Shown here: positions 52,790 through 63,900 of the stretch, piece by piece | How positions within the stretch are numbered: the first letter of the stretch is position 1 | Layout of the letters: the number at the start of each line of letters is the position of its first letter | Assembly (NCBI GenBank): GCA_034231615.1 | Contig: CM067306.1 | Span: 59,935,057-59,999,056, forward strand | From: Meghimatium bilineatum | Lineage: Eukaryota > Mollusca > Gastropoda > Stylommatophora > Philomycidae | DNA length: 64,000 bases | Direction: 5' to 3' | Translations under genes and position numbers: made by a program | Notes under the pieces: generated by a model | Database searches by the model: none | Told to the model about the DNA's origin: nothing | Seen by the model: only the letters and a program-made list of their open reading frames with translations

Positions 52790-54605
52790 AGCTTAACATG
52801 GATACTTGGAGAGGAGATGGGCACCACCAAGCAAACCTCTTAGCCCACAAAAATGTCACAATGAATATTCAGCAACAGCAATAACATTAATCATATCTTT
52901 AATTTTTGTCAAGAGGATTGTATAATTTGTACTTGGAACGTGCGGACACTTCATGCTGTCGGCAAAGTAAAGGAATTAACGCACAAACTCGAAAGATACA
53001 CATGGGATATGGGCCAACTTGGTATATCGGAGATGAGATGGACGGGGATAGGAGAAACTAACACATAGAAATAGTATAAAATTGGTCAGCGGAGAAGAAA
53101 TACAGCACAAACATGGAGTAGGATTTCGTGTCAATAAGAATAGAATAAATACCATCATCAGTTGCACGCCGATCAACAGCCAGCTATCATCATACGCATA
53201 GCTGCAAAACCAGAGAACATATATGTTATTCAAGTATACACATCTATATCTGAATGCAAGGAATATGTAATTGATGAATTATATGCTAAATTAAAAGAGA
53301 CAATAACATTCCAAAGAAAGATCGCATAATACTTGGAGACTGGCATGCCAAAATAGGACCAGATGTTTATGAACAGTGGTCGGGCACAGTAGTCAAATAT
53401 CGGTTTGGAGAAACAAATGTTCGTGGACAAAAACTTTTGGAATTTGCTAATAATTACAAACTAACTATTGCAAATACTCTATTTCCCCATAAAACATTCA
53501 GAAGAACAGCGTGGCGCTCACCATCAACGGAAATACATAATCAAATAGACTATATTCTTGTTTCAAAATGATTTAAGTCATGTATTAATCACGAACTTTT
53601 CCTGGAGCAGATGTTGGCACTGGCCGTGACTTGGTAATGGCAACGCTGAAACTTAAGCTAAAAAAAGCAATATCACCAACAAAACTATTCCAGAATAAGA
53701 TTTGATCTAGACAAACTGAAATTCCCAGAAATCATGACAATATTTCAAACAACATTAAGTGGCAAATTTGCAGTATTAAATTTCATTCAAGACGATATCG
53801 ATACAATTACAAAAAATATGAACGAAACCATTTTGGAGACGGCGGCAGAAATACTTGGTGAAAAGCAGACCCGCACAAGACATAGATAACAAATGACATA
53901 TTACAATTATGCACTAATCCGAAGAGATATTAAGTAGGATACGAAAAAAAGCAAAATATAGCAAAGTGAGCACACACACACAAAAATAAGATGCAAAATG
54001 AAACAAGAGAAAGAGAAATGGATTAATGACCAATGTGAGACTATCAACACAGCTATACGATATGCCAATAGCAAGGAGCTCTATTTCGTATTTAAAAAAA
54101 ATGAACTGACACAATCATAGAGAGCTCAATTTTCATCATCCTATTAAATACTATTTCAGAACATGGTCTTCCTTGTGGATTCTCTGAACACTCCAAGATT
54201 CTGAGCGAGTTGACCAACCGCATATAGAGACATATTCATTAGCAAATACAGCAGTATCCAATACATTTCAAATTCAATAAGGAGTTCGCCAGGAAGTGTG
54301 CCCAATCTCACCCTATTTTTTATAACATATATCGACCACATCTGGAAACTAGCAAGTATGAACGAAGACGATAACATGAACGACAAATTGAACGAACTTC
54401 TCTTTGAAGACGACCAAGTACTAATAGCGATATCAGAAGAACAATCGCAAGAACATATGAATAGACTCCATATAACATGTCAAAAACTCAACATGAAGAT
54501 TAATACGGAAAAGGCCAAAATAATGGCAGTAGAAATGAAAGAAAGAAATATCACTATCTCCATCGATAATCAATACTTTATAAAGTAAAATGAGTTAAAT
54601 TAGGT
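52790..54605 (+). pseudogene. LINE-6: endonuclease and reverse transcriptase relic
   Basis: The only relic here with the LINE 5' half. The endonuclease domain starts near 52925 with CTWNVRTLHAVGKVKEL, then LGISEMRWTGIGE. Around 53330 it gives LGDWHAKIGPDVYEQWSGTV, RFGETNVRGQKLLEFANNY, RTAWRSPSTEIHNQIDYILV; these carry the N of TWN, the E of SEMRW, and the D of GDW expected in apurinic-type endonucleases. The RT palm appears at 54298-54588 with LLFEDDQVLIA, where the usual F-A-D-D has become F-E-D-D, and NMKINTEKAKIM. A large part of the RT between 53640 and 54290 is decayed, and many stops and frameshifts are present. Family: RTE-like, of the type often annotated as craniofacial development protein 2-like. 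Inactive. Confidence 0.8.
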
Positions 54606-54629
54606 CTACTTGGGAAGCATTATATCTTA

Positions 54630-54688
54630 CATCTCCAGAGAACTCTTCTACACCTGGCGCCGTATGGCAAACAAGGGCCACAGCGTAC
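54630..54688 (+). repeat. short interspersed motif shared with 15425-15482
   Basis: TCTCCAGAGAACTCTTCTAC then ACCTGGCGCCGTATGGCAAA. Inverted relative to 15425-15482. It bridges the LINE and the GATA array. Confidence 0.55.
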
Positions 54689-54689
54689 A

Positions 54690-55183
<494 letters not shown>

Positions 55184-55204
55184 ATAGATAGGATAGGATA
55201 GGAT

Positions 55205-55291
55205 TGTTTTAGATTAGATTAGATTAGATTAGATTAGATTAGATTAGATTAGATTAGATTAGATTAGATTAGATTAGATTAGATTAGATTA
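55205..55291. repeat. (GATTA)n microsatellite
   Basis: About 17 units of GATTA directly after the GATA array. Confidence 0.97.
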
Positions 55292-55560
55292 GATTAGATG
55301 GAAAGAATTATTGCTTATGAAGAACTTGTACAAATAGACAACATTGCGCACTACGGTTTAAAAGAAGCGCATCATTTTGTGAAAAGAGGAGGAATGCAGA
55401 AGATAATCAGTGGAGAGTAGCTAGAAAGTCACGGGTAGACCAAAAATAATCTACAGTGGTCAACGCATGCCTTGGTTGTTCAAAGATATTCGCGGAAAGA
55501 ATAAGACTGATTAACGAACACCTAGTCAATGACATGACTTTAACTGAATGTCAAAAGTGA
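55292..55560 (+). other. possible LINE C-terminal remnant
   Basis: Broken plus frames show HYGLKEAHHFVKRGGMQKII, VTGRPKIIYSGQRMPWLF-like and NEHLVNDMTLTECQK before a stop. The composition looks coding and the site follows a LINE, but I cannot match it to a known family. Confidence 0.35.
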
Positions 55561-55664
55561 ATTTAAAAAATGTTCATTTTCACTCGTGATGGACAAACAA
55601 CAAAAGGACATGAGTACAAATTAACAGTATTTATAACTTCATTAACATACCTTAATTAAGTTTA

Positions 55665-55832
55665 ACTGTAGGTAAACATTGAAGTGGAGATGGATTCCAG
55701 CTGTATAACCGAAGGTAAACATTGAAGTAGAAATAGTTTCCAGCTGTATGACTTAAGTTAAACGGTTTCCAGCTGTATGACTGAAGGTAAACATTGAAGT
55801 GGTGATGGTGTCCAGCTGTATGACTGAAGTTA
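55665..55832. repeat. about 48-bp tandem array, 4 copies
   Basis: GGTAAACATTGAAGTGGAGA and TTCCAGCTGTATGACTGAA alternate; one copy is internally deleted. Confidence 0.85.
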
Positions 55833-56029
55833 TTTGGAGAAAAATACAACTCCCACATTGAAGTTCAATTTGTTCAGCTTATCCTGAATGAGCTCACGGG
55901 GACTGGCTCTACACTGGTATCAAGCTAAGTACGTTTAAGCTGCATGTACCAAGAAGACAATGTTGACTACCGGATCACTTTAGCCGACTCAAATGTAAAC
56001 CAGATCTCCCGTATAACAAGTATAGCAAT

Positions 56030-56128
56030 GGTCCTACTAGATTTCCAGCAGGATGTAATTCAGAGAACGGAAATGCGTTGTGTCGCCGTTTTACTTGCGC
56101 CAATCGTCCGACATATCGGACTTCGGGG
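56030..56128 (+). repeat. family A/B, subfamily A, 5'-truncated copy
   Basis: GGTCCTACTAGATTTCCAGC, GATGTAATTCAGAGAACGG, GCGTTGTGTCGCCGTTTTAC and TCCGACATATCGGACTTCGG. The CTTCTTC opening and first third are missing. Confidence 0.8.
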
Positions 56129-56359
56129 TTGGTTAGCAAAAAAGGTTCAGTGGTTTTACCAATTTTAGTAAACAGTGGACGTCTGTAACCATATCGCTAG
56201 TAGAGTAAGCCAGCCGTACGAGAGAACTTGTTCTTGAAATTACACGCTGGTCACCGAGTTGAAGAATTAACTACGATCACACATGCTTCACCTTATTAGG
56301 GCTGTCTTGTGTCGCTATCAAAATACCCATAGACGACCACATTATTTGACGACCCATTA
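56129..56359. other. unique sequence
   Basis: Nothing recognised. Confidence 0.35.
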
Positions 56360-56625
56360 TTAATAGTATTGGCAACACTGACTAACACAAAAACATATTT
56401 AATTGCTATAACATTATTAATAGCATTGGCAACACTGACTAACAAAATAAATGCTTTAATTGCTATAACATTATTAATAGCATTGGAACACTGACTTACA
56501 AAAAAAAATCTTTAATTGCTATAACATTATTAATAGCAATGGCAACACTGACTAACAAACAACAATTCTTTAATTGCTCTAACATTATTAATAGCAATGG
56601 CAACACTGACTAACAAAACATTATT
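56360..56625. repeat. about 59-bp tandem array, 5 copies
   Basis: ATTATTAATAGCATTGGCAA then CACTGACTAACAAAA and TTTAATTGCTATAAC. Confidence 0.93.
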
Positions 56626-56770
56626 TTTTGTACTTTATCTAACATGTCTATGTTTTTCTTGTTACTTTTAATGCGCTGTTTTTAAATCTGCAAACCGTTT
56701 GTCTCTATCAGGTCGGGATCTCTAGAAATACGCAATTGAAGTTTTGTTACATGTAACATAATGCAACATA

Positions 56771-58190
56771 TTACAATGCGTACAGTATTACAATATCATT
56801 CGTAACAGAAGAAGAACATTTATGTAGGCTTGAATTTCTTGCAGTCGACTTCCGTCGGTGAATGACATGGAGTACATCGCGATGAAGCATCCAACAGTAA
56901 TCGGCATGCGTGGTCACACTCGACCGTCCTTGATAACGTGACTCCATCACGGCGATGTCTTGATAGTATCGTTCTCCATGTTCATCGCTGACTTCGCCAC
57001 GGCTGTCAGGGAAAAAGTCTAGATGAGAATCTAGCATATGTATTTTGAGGGACATGTTACAGCCGATAATTCTGTATGCACCTATACACTGCTAGACAAT
57101 ATGCACATAGTCGACAGATTTATGATTTCCCAGAAAGTTAGCGATAATAGATTTGAACGCCATCCATGCGCGAAGTTCACAACCATGTAACAAGTTCTCG
57201 AATTGTTTGTCTGCAATAATTTTCTTAATCTGCGGTCCTACAAAGATAACTTCATTTATCTTTGCATCGCTAGCATGAGGAAATTTTTCTCGAAGATAAG
57301 TAAAAGCTTTGCTCGTTTTATCTAACGCTTGTACAAAATTCTTCACGAGCCCCAACTTTATATGTAACGGTGGTAAAATGATACTGTCTTTGTTAACTAA
57401 TGGCTGGTGGATTACATGTTTATGCTCCAGCTGCACATGATCCCTGAAAGGTCGCACCTTTCTTGCATAATGTTCCACAGAGGAAGTAACAAAATGTAGT
57501 ATACACAATCTGTATGACCGTGAGAATTGAATTGACTTTTAGGTCTCCACACATCTGCTATTGGTAGTCATTGTGCTTTATTTTTGCCAAAATTATAGCA
57601 ATATTGTCAAGTTTTTTTCATATGAACAGAGTAGGCGACTCGAATTGATGAAAATAAATTTCCGTTATGCAATAACACAGTTTTTAGACTAATTGGAAGA
57701 ATCGATGAAAAGTCTTCATTCGTTGACTATGTCCTCATGACTGAGGTGTACCATTAGACCGTTTACATCTTTGCAATAGCAAATGTCATCATCCACCTCA
57801 AAGTATTGAACAAGTTCTCTGTGCCTATGATGAAATTCAGATATCGGAGTATTGGGTGCTAAAAGATTCAATCAATTCTTTGAATAGAATCTGTTACTTG
57901 TAAAGTAGAAGTAACAATCAATAGCATGATTTTTCGGTTCACGCCATATTACTGGAACTCCAAAAGGAATCGACTGAAAGTTAGGCGATTTTTGTAACCA
58001 ACCTGCAAATATATTTGCACAAGCTGAACAAATTGCATTTGGCTTCCAAGATTTATTTGCATCATCAACTTTCGAATCGAAATAAAGTTCATACGATTTA
58101 AGGTATAAAGTTCATAGTAATGGTGTAAAGTATTTCTTGTGAACACGATCGGTAAAATATCCGCACACGAAACATAACAAACCTTGTTTG
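56771..58190 (-). pseudogene. degenerate copy of a dispersed invertebrate protein (Cc8L18.2-like, tentative)
   Basis: Minus-strand pieces in order: a Cys-x-x-Cys region near 58020, QSIPFGVPVIWREPKNHAID (57970-57920), RLFIDSSN-like near 57700, then the clean frame 57508-57092 with ILPPLHIKLGLVKNFVQALD, FTYLREKFPHASDAKINEVI, FVGPQIKKIIADKQFENLL, and the frame 57055-56771 with MSLKIHMLDSHLDFFPDSRG, EVSDEHGERYYQDIAVMESR and YQGRSSVTTHADYCWML. I recall this architecture from a poorly characterised, multi-copy protein in arthropods and other invertebrates, sometimes named Cc8L18.2-like. Its function is unknown, and its dispersion suggests it travels with mobile elements. Stops at 57540-57900 and a break at 57060-57090 make this copy non-functional. 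Only the family name is from memory; the motifs are seen here. Confidence 0.6.
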
Positions 58191-59105
58191 TTTGTTTGTT
58201 AAATGGGGGATTAAAGCCTCTTTGCTGAGGCACGACTCTTTCAACCTAATCACATAACAAACCAGTAGAATCTCTACAACTTATAGAAGCCATATTTATT
58301 GCATATTTCTTGTGTCTTACTGCGGACATATTTACAAGTTTTTATTTATGTATGCATGAGTAGACTGTTATAAATGATGTTTACAATAGTATGTATATTT
58401 GTTACACTTAGTATCGAATACACAAAATATCGAGTGGCGGTTACCTAGTGTCATGCTTTTTTCATGGTACGAACTGCACAGTTTTATAACTTGTGTGTGG
58501 TGGCTCCCTGGATGCTCATGATTAAAATTCCTTTTACAGCTGTGTCCGCTGAAATGTACTGACTCTGTTTCCGAGCAGATGACTAGGCAGATTTATAAGC
58601 GTCCTAGAAACCTACCAGTCTAAGTGGGTTTGTACAGGAGTACTGAAGACTCCAGGAGCAAACCTTGATAGAAAACCCCAACTGTTTAGTGGGTCAGCAC
58701 GGGAGTGCCCAGGCTAAGGGGAATAAACCATCCTAAATAAAGTCCGGAGGGGCCTAAGGCAAATGTTGGTCGCGTCCCATCATCCTCTGGCATCTCCTGC
58801 AGTTCTGCTTGATTTCAAGGGTATCGTCTGTAACTTTCCGTTGGGAAAGTGAGAGGGGTTAATCAACGAAACTGAGAGGGGTTAATGCAAAATGGGCAAG
58901 GCACGTTCTCAATATAAGCCGCCAAGGCTTAACAAAACATGTCAAGGGAAAAACAGAAATAAACAACAGCTTCTCATATTTGAGAAAATGCACAGTGGAT
59001 TGCTTTCTAATTTTTTTTTGCCTTATGATTGTCTGCAAGACGCAAAAAATTATACAGTAATAATAATCTATAATATAATATAATAGCTGTGTTCTGTCAT
59101 TCTTT
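58191..59105. other. unassigned sequence with a GC-richer block
   Basis: 58560-58860 is less AT-rich (GGGTCAGCACGGGAGTGCCC, GTCCGGAGGGGCCTAAGGC) and could be the 5' untranslated part of a retroelement; I cannot place it. A 110-codon minus frame (58859-59191) has no recognised domain and includes the promoter-like palindrome. Confidence 0.3.
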
Positions 59106-59116
59106 CCGGAACGCTC

Positions 59117-59186
59117 TATAAATAGCGCATTTACGTCACGAAACTTCGTGCGAGATCCAATCAAAACGATTGGTGTCGTGACGTTA
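59117..59186. promoter_or_regulatory. palindromic CRE/CCAAT cluster beside a TATA-like box
   Basis: TTACGTCACG (59131-59140) and its inverse CGTGACGTTA (59177-59186) enclose CCAATC (59157-59162) and its inverse GATTGG (59168-59173). TATAAATA lies at 59117-59124. CRE-like and CCAAT motifs arranged symmetrically suggest a bidirectional core promoter or the control region of the Helitron to the right. Motif inference only. Confidence 0.35.
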
Positions 59187-59348
59187 TTCAAAGCAGAGAC
59201 GGCATTTTGTATACAAATGTTATTGATGCGTTAACAGGTAAACTTCTGTATCGGCTTGTGGTTAAAGTCATCTAAAATAAATTATATTTAAAATAAACAA
59301 ATAATTTGCTTTAAATGATGGATGAAGATGATCCAATCGCAAGAAAGC

Positions 59349-59422
59349 TTCAAATTCAAAAGAGCTAAAAGCTATATGGGTAAGTCGTCAAATTCAAAAG
59401 AGCGAAAAGCTAGATGGGTAAG
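59349..59422. repeat. 39-bp tandem duplication
   Basis: TCAAATTCAAAAGAGCTAAA plus AGCTATATGGGTAAGTCG occurs twice. The second copy contains the Met codon proposed for the Helitron frame. Confidence 0.85.
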
Positions 59423-60475
59423 TCGTCAACGTCAAAGTCACTCGTTCGGATTCGTGCCGCAAATGCTGTAGAGCATAGACATAGAACTGAAAGAGAGATG
59501 CACATAATTGATCAAGAAACTCTTCAACAAAGACAAACACTACTTGCTAAGGATGCTGATTTGTATCGACGTCGAGCTAAGATAGAATCACCAGCGCAAA
59601 GAGAAAATCGACAATATATGAATAGAGAATACAATCGTCGTCATAGAAAGCATGAAACTGTTGAGAAAACGAAGAGACGTCGAACTGCAGATGCCAAGGA
59701 TCACTCATTGTCTTATGCGTCGAAGTCAAGCAATTTTCAAATAAAGCAGCAAATTTTGCTGAGGAACGTGTTGCAGTACATTACTGCGGAATTGTCGATA
59801 TTACGTGTCAATTTTGTGGTGCTGAAATTATTTTGGAAAACACGCCTTAGCGATGGCAAGTTTACAAACTGTTGCCGAAAGGGAAAATCATGTCCACAAA
59901 ATCAGAAAGCATTCATGGTAATAAATTGCAGTATCTCAAGTTCCTGCGCTTGATTCTCTCTGATAATACACAGCCTAAATACACACATTTTCGCGAGAAT
60001 ATTCACTCTTATAATAGCGCTCTTTCTTTCGCGTCAATGGGAGCAAAAATTACGGATTATCAAGGTCGACGTCGATATGTTTTAAAAGTTCATGGATAAA
60101 CTTCTCATCGAACTTCTCATATACAACCGACATACAAGAAAGTTTCACAGTTCGTTCAGTTGTATGTTTTGGACGTACTCAAGCAACAGACGTTCGACAA
60201 ACACACGCAGCAAATGCTACATGCAAAGAGAAATTCTTGATAACATCGATTCATGTTTTCGTCAACACAATAGACTAGCACAGTTGTATCAGTTAATGCG
60301 TGATATCGAAACAAGATAGATTGCGAATACTGCTCAAACTGGAAGAGAAATCCCAATAGTAAACATGGTCCCCAATGGTAAACAGTATTGTAAATCTGAT
60401 CAACGTCGCTTTGTTGAACCAATGATTATGAATGCAATGGCATACTCCCTTTTTTTCGTATACGGTGAGCCGTGT
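59414..60475 (+). pseudogene. Helitron helicase-like protein, N-terminal fragment
   Basis: The first frame (59414-59953) gives a basic, charged N-terminal region, RHRTEREMHIIDQETLQQRQ to REYNRRHRKHETVEKTKRRR, typical of animal Helitron proteins. A frameshift near 59780 leads to HYCGIVDITCQFCGAEIILE and SDGKFTNCCRKGKI, a Cys-cluster (zinc finger) that precedes the Rep domain. Then FRENIHSYNSALSFASMGAK, QLYVLD, IDSCFRQHNRLAQLYQLMRD and REIPIVNMVPNGK. The Rep HUH nuclease and helicase domains are missing: the copy stops at about 60480, before a microsatellite. Several frameshifts and stops; inactive. Rolling-circle transposon by family knowledge. Confidence 0.7.
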
Positions 60476-60562
60476 TGGCAAGTATATTAGGCAATGTGAG
60501 GCATATCAGGGTAAAAAGGGTCACGGCAGGGCGACAGGTCTCAACGGGATCCAAACGAATCT

Positions 60563-60835
60563 AGTAACAGTAATAATAATAGTAATAATAATAGTAATAA
60601 TAATAGTAGTATTAATAGTAATAATAATAGTAATAATAATAGTAATAATAATAGTAATAATAATAGTAGTACTAATAGTAATAATACTAGTAATAATAAT
60701 AGTAATAATAATAGTAATAATAATAGTAATAATAATAGTAATAATAATAGTAATAATAATAGTAATAATAATAGTAATAATAATAGTAATAATAATAGTA
60801 ATAATAATAGTAATAATAATAGTAATAATAATTTT
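60563..60835. repeat. (AATAATAGT)n array, about 30 copies
   Basis: Nine-base unit TAATAATAG, nearly perfect, with a few GTAGTATTAA and ACTAG variants at the left. Poly-Val/Ile (plus) and poly-Leu (minus) frames are artefacts. Confidence 0.97.
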
Positions 60836-61515
60836 AAAAAGCCTCCTCTACTCTTAACGATTTTTTGAAAAATGGTCATAAAAAATGTCATGAAAACGAA
60901 AAATTTCACAATGAAATAAGTGAATGCCCATTTTTTTTAATTTTTAAGGCAAACTCCCTTCCATTCTGAAGACATATCTCAAAAATCGACCTTATTTAGA
61001 TGCATTATATAATCTGGGGTTATCTGGGGATTTTCCAGGGAACTGTGAGGTTATTTCTAAAACATCAGTGACAACAGTGCTCCGGACTATTCTTTGACGT
61101 CATAAGCACAAACCCATGAACTTGTCTTTACAGAGGACCGTGCTTGAACTAGAGTTTCTCAAACTCATTTAGTTTCACGTAAGTTCCACTTCTTCACGAT
61201 TTGAGAACCGCTTGAAATGTTAGCTGGATGTAGCTCAAGTTGTTTTATAAGCTAAGGATAATATTTGTGGTAGACACATCAAGAAAAAAAGGTTCGGTGT
61301 TATCAATAATATCTGGTAATTATCTCCAAACCAGCATGAAATGTTTAACATTCGCGGCTGTTACTACGCTCTCCCCTTTCTCGTGGTCTCAGCCTGAAGG
61401 TAAACTTTTGAATGTAGATTTAAAACTGTTAGTTAAATAATTATGCTAGATGTTGGTCAGATTCAATTTCTATAAAGTGATTAGTCTACTTTCTTTTAAT
61501 GAGTTTGTTATAAAG
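60836..61515. other. unique sequence
   Basis: No gene. A short inverted pair AGAGTTTCTCAAACTC (61151) and GATTTGAGAACC (61198) may be a tiny hAT-like remnant. The 66-codon frame at 61240-61440 has no domain. Confidence 0.35.
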
Positions 61516-61524
61516 CTCAGACGT

Positions 61525-61690
61525 AGTCAGAACTAGATCCCTTGTAGAAGACGTAGTCCAAACTAGATCTTTTGTGGCAGACATTGTCCTAAATGGATCT
61601 CTTGTGGCAGACATTGTCCTAAATGGATCTCTTGTATCCGACATTGTCCCAACCAGATCTCTTGCAGCAGACATTGTCCCAACTAGATCA
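61525..61690. repeat. 30-bp tandem array, about 6 copies
   Basis: GATCTCTTGTGGCAGACATT plus GTCCTAAATG. The ten-codon period explains the 70-codon minus frame. Confidence 0.92.
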
Positions 61691-62060
61691 CTTGACATTT
61701 AGCACTAGGATGCCTGTACATGACTTTTAAACTAGGAAACAGTATATAATATTTAGTACTAGGAAGAAAATGCATGACATATAGTACCAGGAAGTCAGTA
61801 CATGACATTTAGTACTTGGAAAAGGTATATGATATTTAGTACTAGGAAGACAGTATGTTACATTCAGTACTAGAAAGGCAGTGCATGACATTAAGTACTA
61901 GGAAGACAATGCATGACATTTAATAGTAGGAGGACAGTGCATGACATGTAGTAATTGGAAGATAGTACGTGTCATTTAAGACTAAGAAGACAGTGGATGG
62001 CATATAGTGCTAGGAAGACAATACATCCCATTTAGTATTAGGAAAACAGTACACGGTTAT
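61691..62060. repeat. 28-30 bp tandem array on a GACATTTAGTACTAGGAAG core
   Basis: About 13 diverged copies (GACATTTAGTACTAGGAAGA plus CAGTACAT). The core recurs in the array at 63085-63900. Confidence 0.9.
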
Positions 62061-62109
62061 AAACGGCCATGTAAACGAACTACTGACCATTTTTCAGAAA
62101 GTACTCAGA

Positions 62110-62562
62110 TTGACATTTCGCCCCAAGTGTCAGATTGTCATGTCGCCCAAAGCGCCAGATTGTCATTACGTCTAAGCGTCAAATTGTCATTTCGCCCCAG
62201 TCGCCAGATTGTCACGTCGCCCCAAGCGCCAGATTGTCATGTCGCCCCAAGCGCCAGATTGACATTTCGCCCCAAGTGCCAGATTGTCATGTCGCCCCAA
62301 GCGCCAGATTGTCATTTCGCCCAAGCGTCAGATTGTCATTTCGCCCCAAGCGCCAGATTGTCACGTCGCCCCAAGCGCCAGATTGTCATGTCGCCCCAAG
62401 CGCCAGATTGTCATTTCGCCCCAAGCGCCAGATTGTCATTTCGCCCAAACGTCAGATTGTCATTTCGCCCCAAGCGCCAGATTGTCACGTCGCCCCAAGC
62501 GCCAGATTGTCATGTCGCCCCAAGCGCCAGATTGTCATTTCGCCCCAAGCGCCATATACACT
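62110..62562. repeat. 25-bp tandem array, about 17 copies
   Basis: Unit AGATTGTCATTTCGCCCCAA plus GCGCC; starts at 62281 and 62306. C-rich, unlike its neighbours. Three plus frames (95-185 codons) are open because the unit lacks stops; artefacts. Confidence 0.96.
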
Positions 62563-62761
62563 AGCAACTAGCAACGCCATTTATAGCGGGTCTACTTGCT
62601 GATGTTTCTCTACATCTCTTTCTATTGTGCTGTTAATGAGTTTAGTTTGTGAAAACCTCTTATACAATGAAGGTACCACATCCAGCAATTGATTGCTTAT
62701 ATTGCTGTCTTCCTGATATTTCCGGTGGTTTATTACACGTTCACTATTGATTCTTCTCATT
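62563..62761. other. short unique spacer
   Basis: Nothing recognised between two arrays. Confidence 0.4.
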
Positions 62762-63008
62762 ACATGTCCTATAAACAAGCATGTCACATGTCCTATAAAC
62801 AAGCATGTCACATGTCCTATAAACAAGATTGTCACATGTCCTATAAACAAGCATGTCACATGTCCTATAAACAAGATTGTCACATGTCATATAAACAATA
62901 TTGTCACATGTCCTATAAACAAGATTGTCACATGTCCTATAAACAAGCATGTCACATGTCCTATAAACAAGATTGTCACATGTCCTATAAACAAGCATGT
63001 CACATGTC
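62762..63008. repeat. 24-bp tandem array, about 10 copies
   Basis: Unit ACATGTCCTATAAACAAGCA plus TGTC; starts at 62762 and 62786. GCATGTC and GATTGTC types partly alternate. Frames on both strands (CHMSYKQA, CDNLVYRT repeats) are artefacts. Confidence 0.97.
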
Positions 63009-63084
63009 CAAATCCTAAATCTGTAGATAAAGGCAAAGGGAATTGAAAGGATCGAGTCCCCCCTTCCCGTCACTCGTGAAAGTA

Positions 63085-63900
63085 TAACCTAACATTTAGC
63101 TCTGGGAAGAAAGCGTAAGGTGTAACGTGATATTTGGCATTAGGAAGGAAGTGTGAAAGTATAACCTAACATTTAACACTAGGAAGGAAGCTTAAAGGTA
63201 TAACGTGACATTTAGCACTAGGAAGGAAGCTTAAAGGTATAACGTGACATTTAGCACCAGGAAGGAAGTGTGAAAGTATAAGCTAACATTTAACACTAGG
63301 AAGGAAGCTCAAAGGTATAAAGTGACATTTATCAATAAGAAGGAAGGTGTGAAGGTATAACGTGACATTTAGCACTAGACAGGAAGCTTAAAGGTATAAC
63401 TTGACATTTATCAATAAGAAGGGAGGTGTGAAGGTATAACGTGACATTTAGCACGAAACAGGAAGCTTATAGGTATAACGTGACATTTATCAATAAGAAG
63501 GAAGGTGTAAATGTATAACGTGACATTTAGCACTAGGCATGACGCTTAAAGGTATAACGTGACATTTAGCACTAAGAAGGAAGTGTGAAGGTGTAACGTG
63601 ACATTTAACACTAGGAAGGAAGCTTAAAGGTATAACGTGACATTTAGCACTAGGAAGGAAGCGAGAAAGTATAACGTAACATTTAGCACAGGGAAGAAAT
63701 GGTAATGTATAACGTGATATTTGGCATTAGGAAGGAAGTGTGAAAATAAAACCTAACATTTAACACTAGGAAGGACGTTTAAATGTATAACGTGACATTT
63801 AGCACTAATATGAAAGTGTGGAGATATAACGTGACATTTATCACTAGGAAGGAAGCTTAAAGTTATAAAGTGACATTTAGCACTATGAAGAAAAAACGTG
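63085..63900. repeat. 39-bp tandem array, about 20 copies
   Basis: Unit AGGAAGGAAGCTTAAAGGTA plus TAACGTGACATTTAGCACT. Starts at 63181 and 63220. Copies vary in length and sequence. It shares GACATTTAGCACTAGGAAG with 61691-62060. Confidence 0.93.

Noticed and set aside
60432..60909. Poly-Ile/Val and poly-Leu frames that look like membrane segments
   Set aside because: Translation of a nine-base AT-rich repeat.
62007..62602. 185- and 155-codon plus frames rich in Arg/Pro/Ser
   Set aside because: Products of the 25-bp array.
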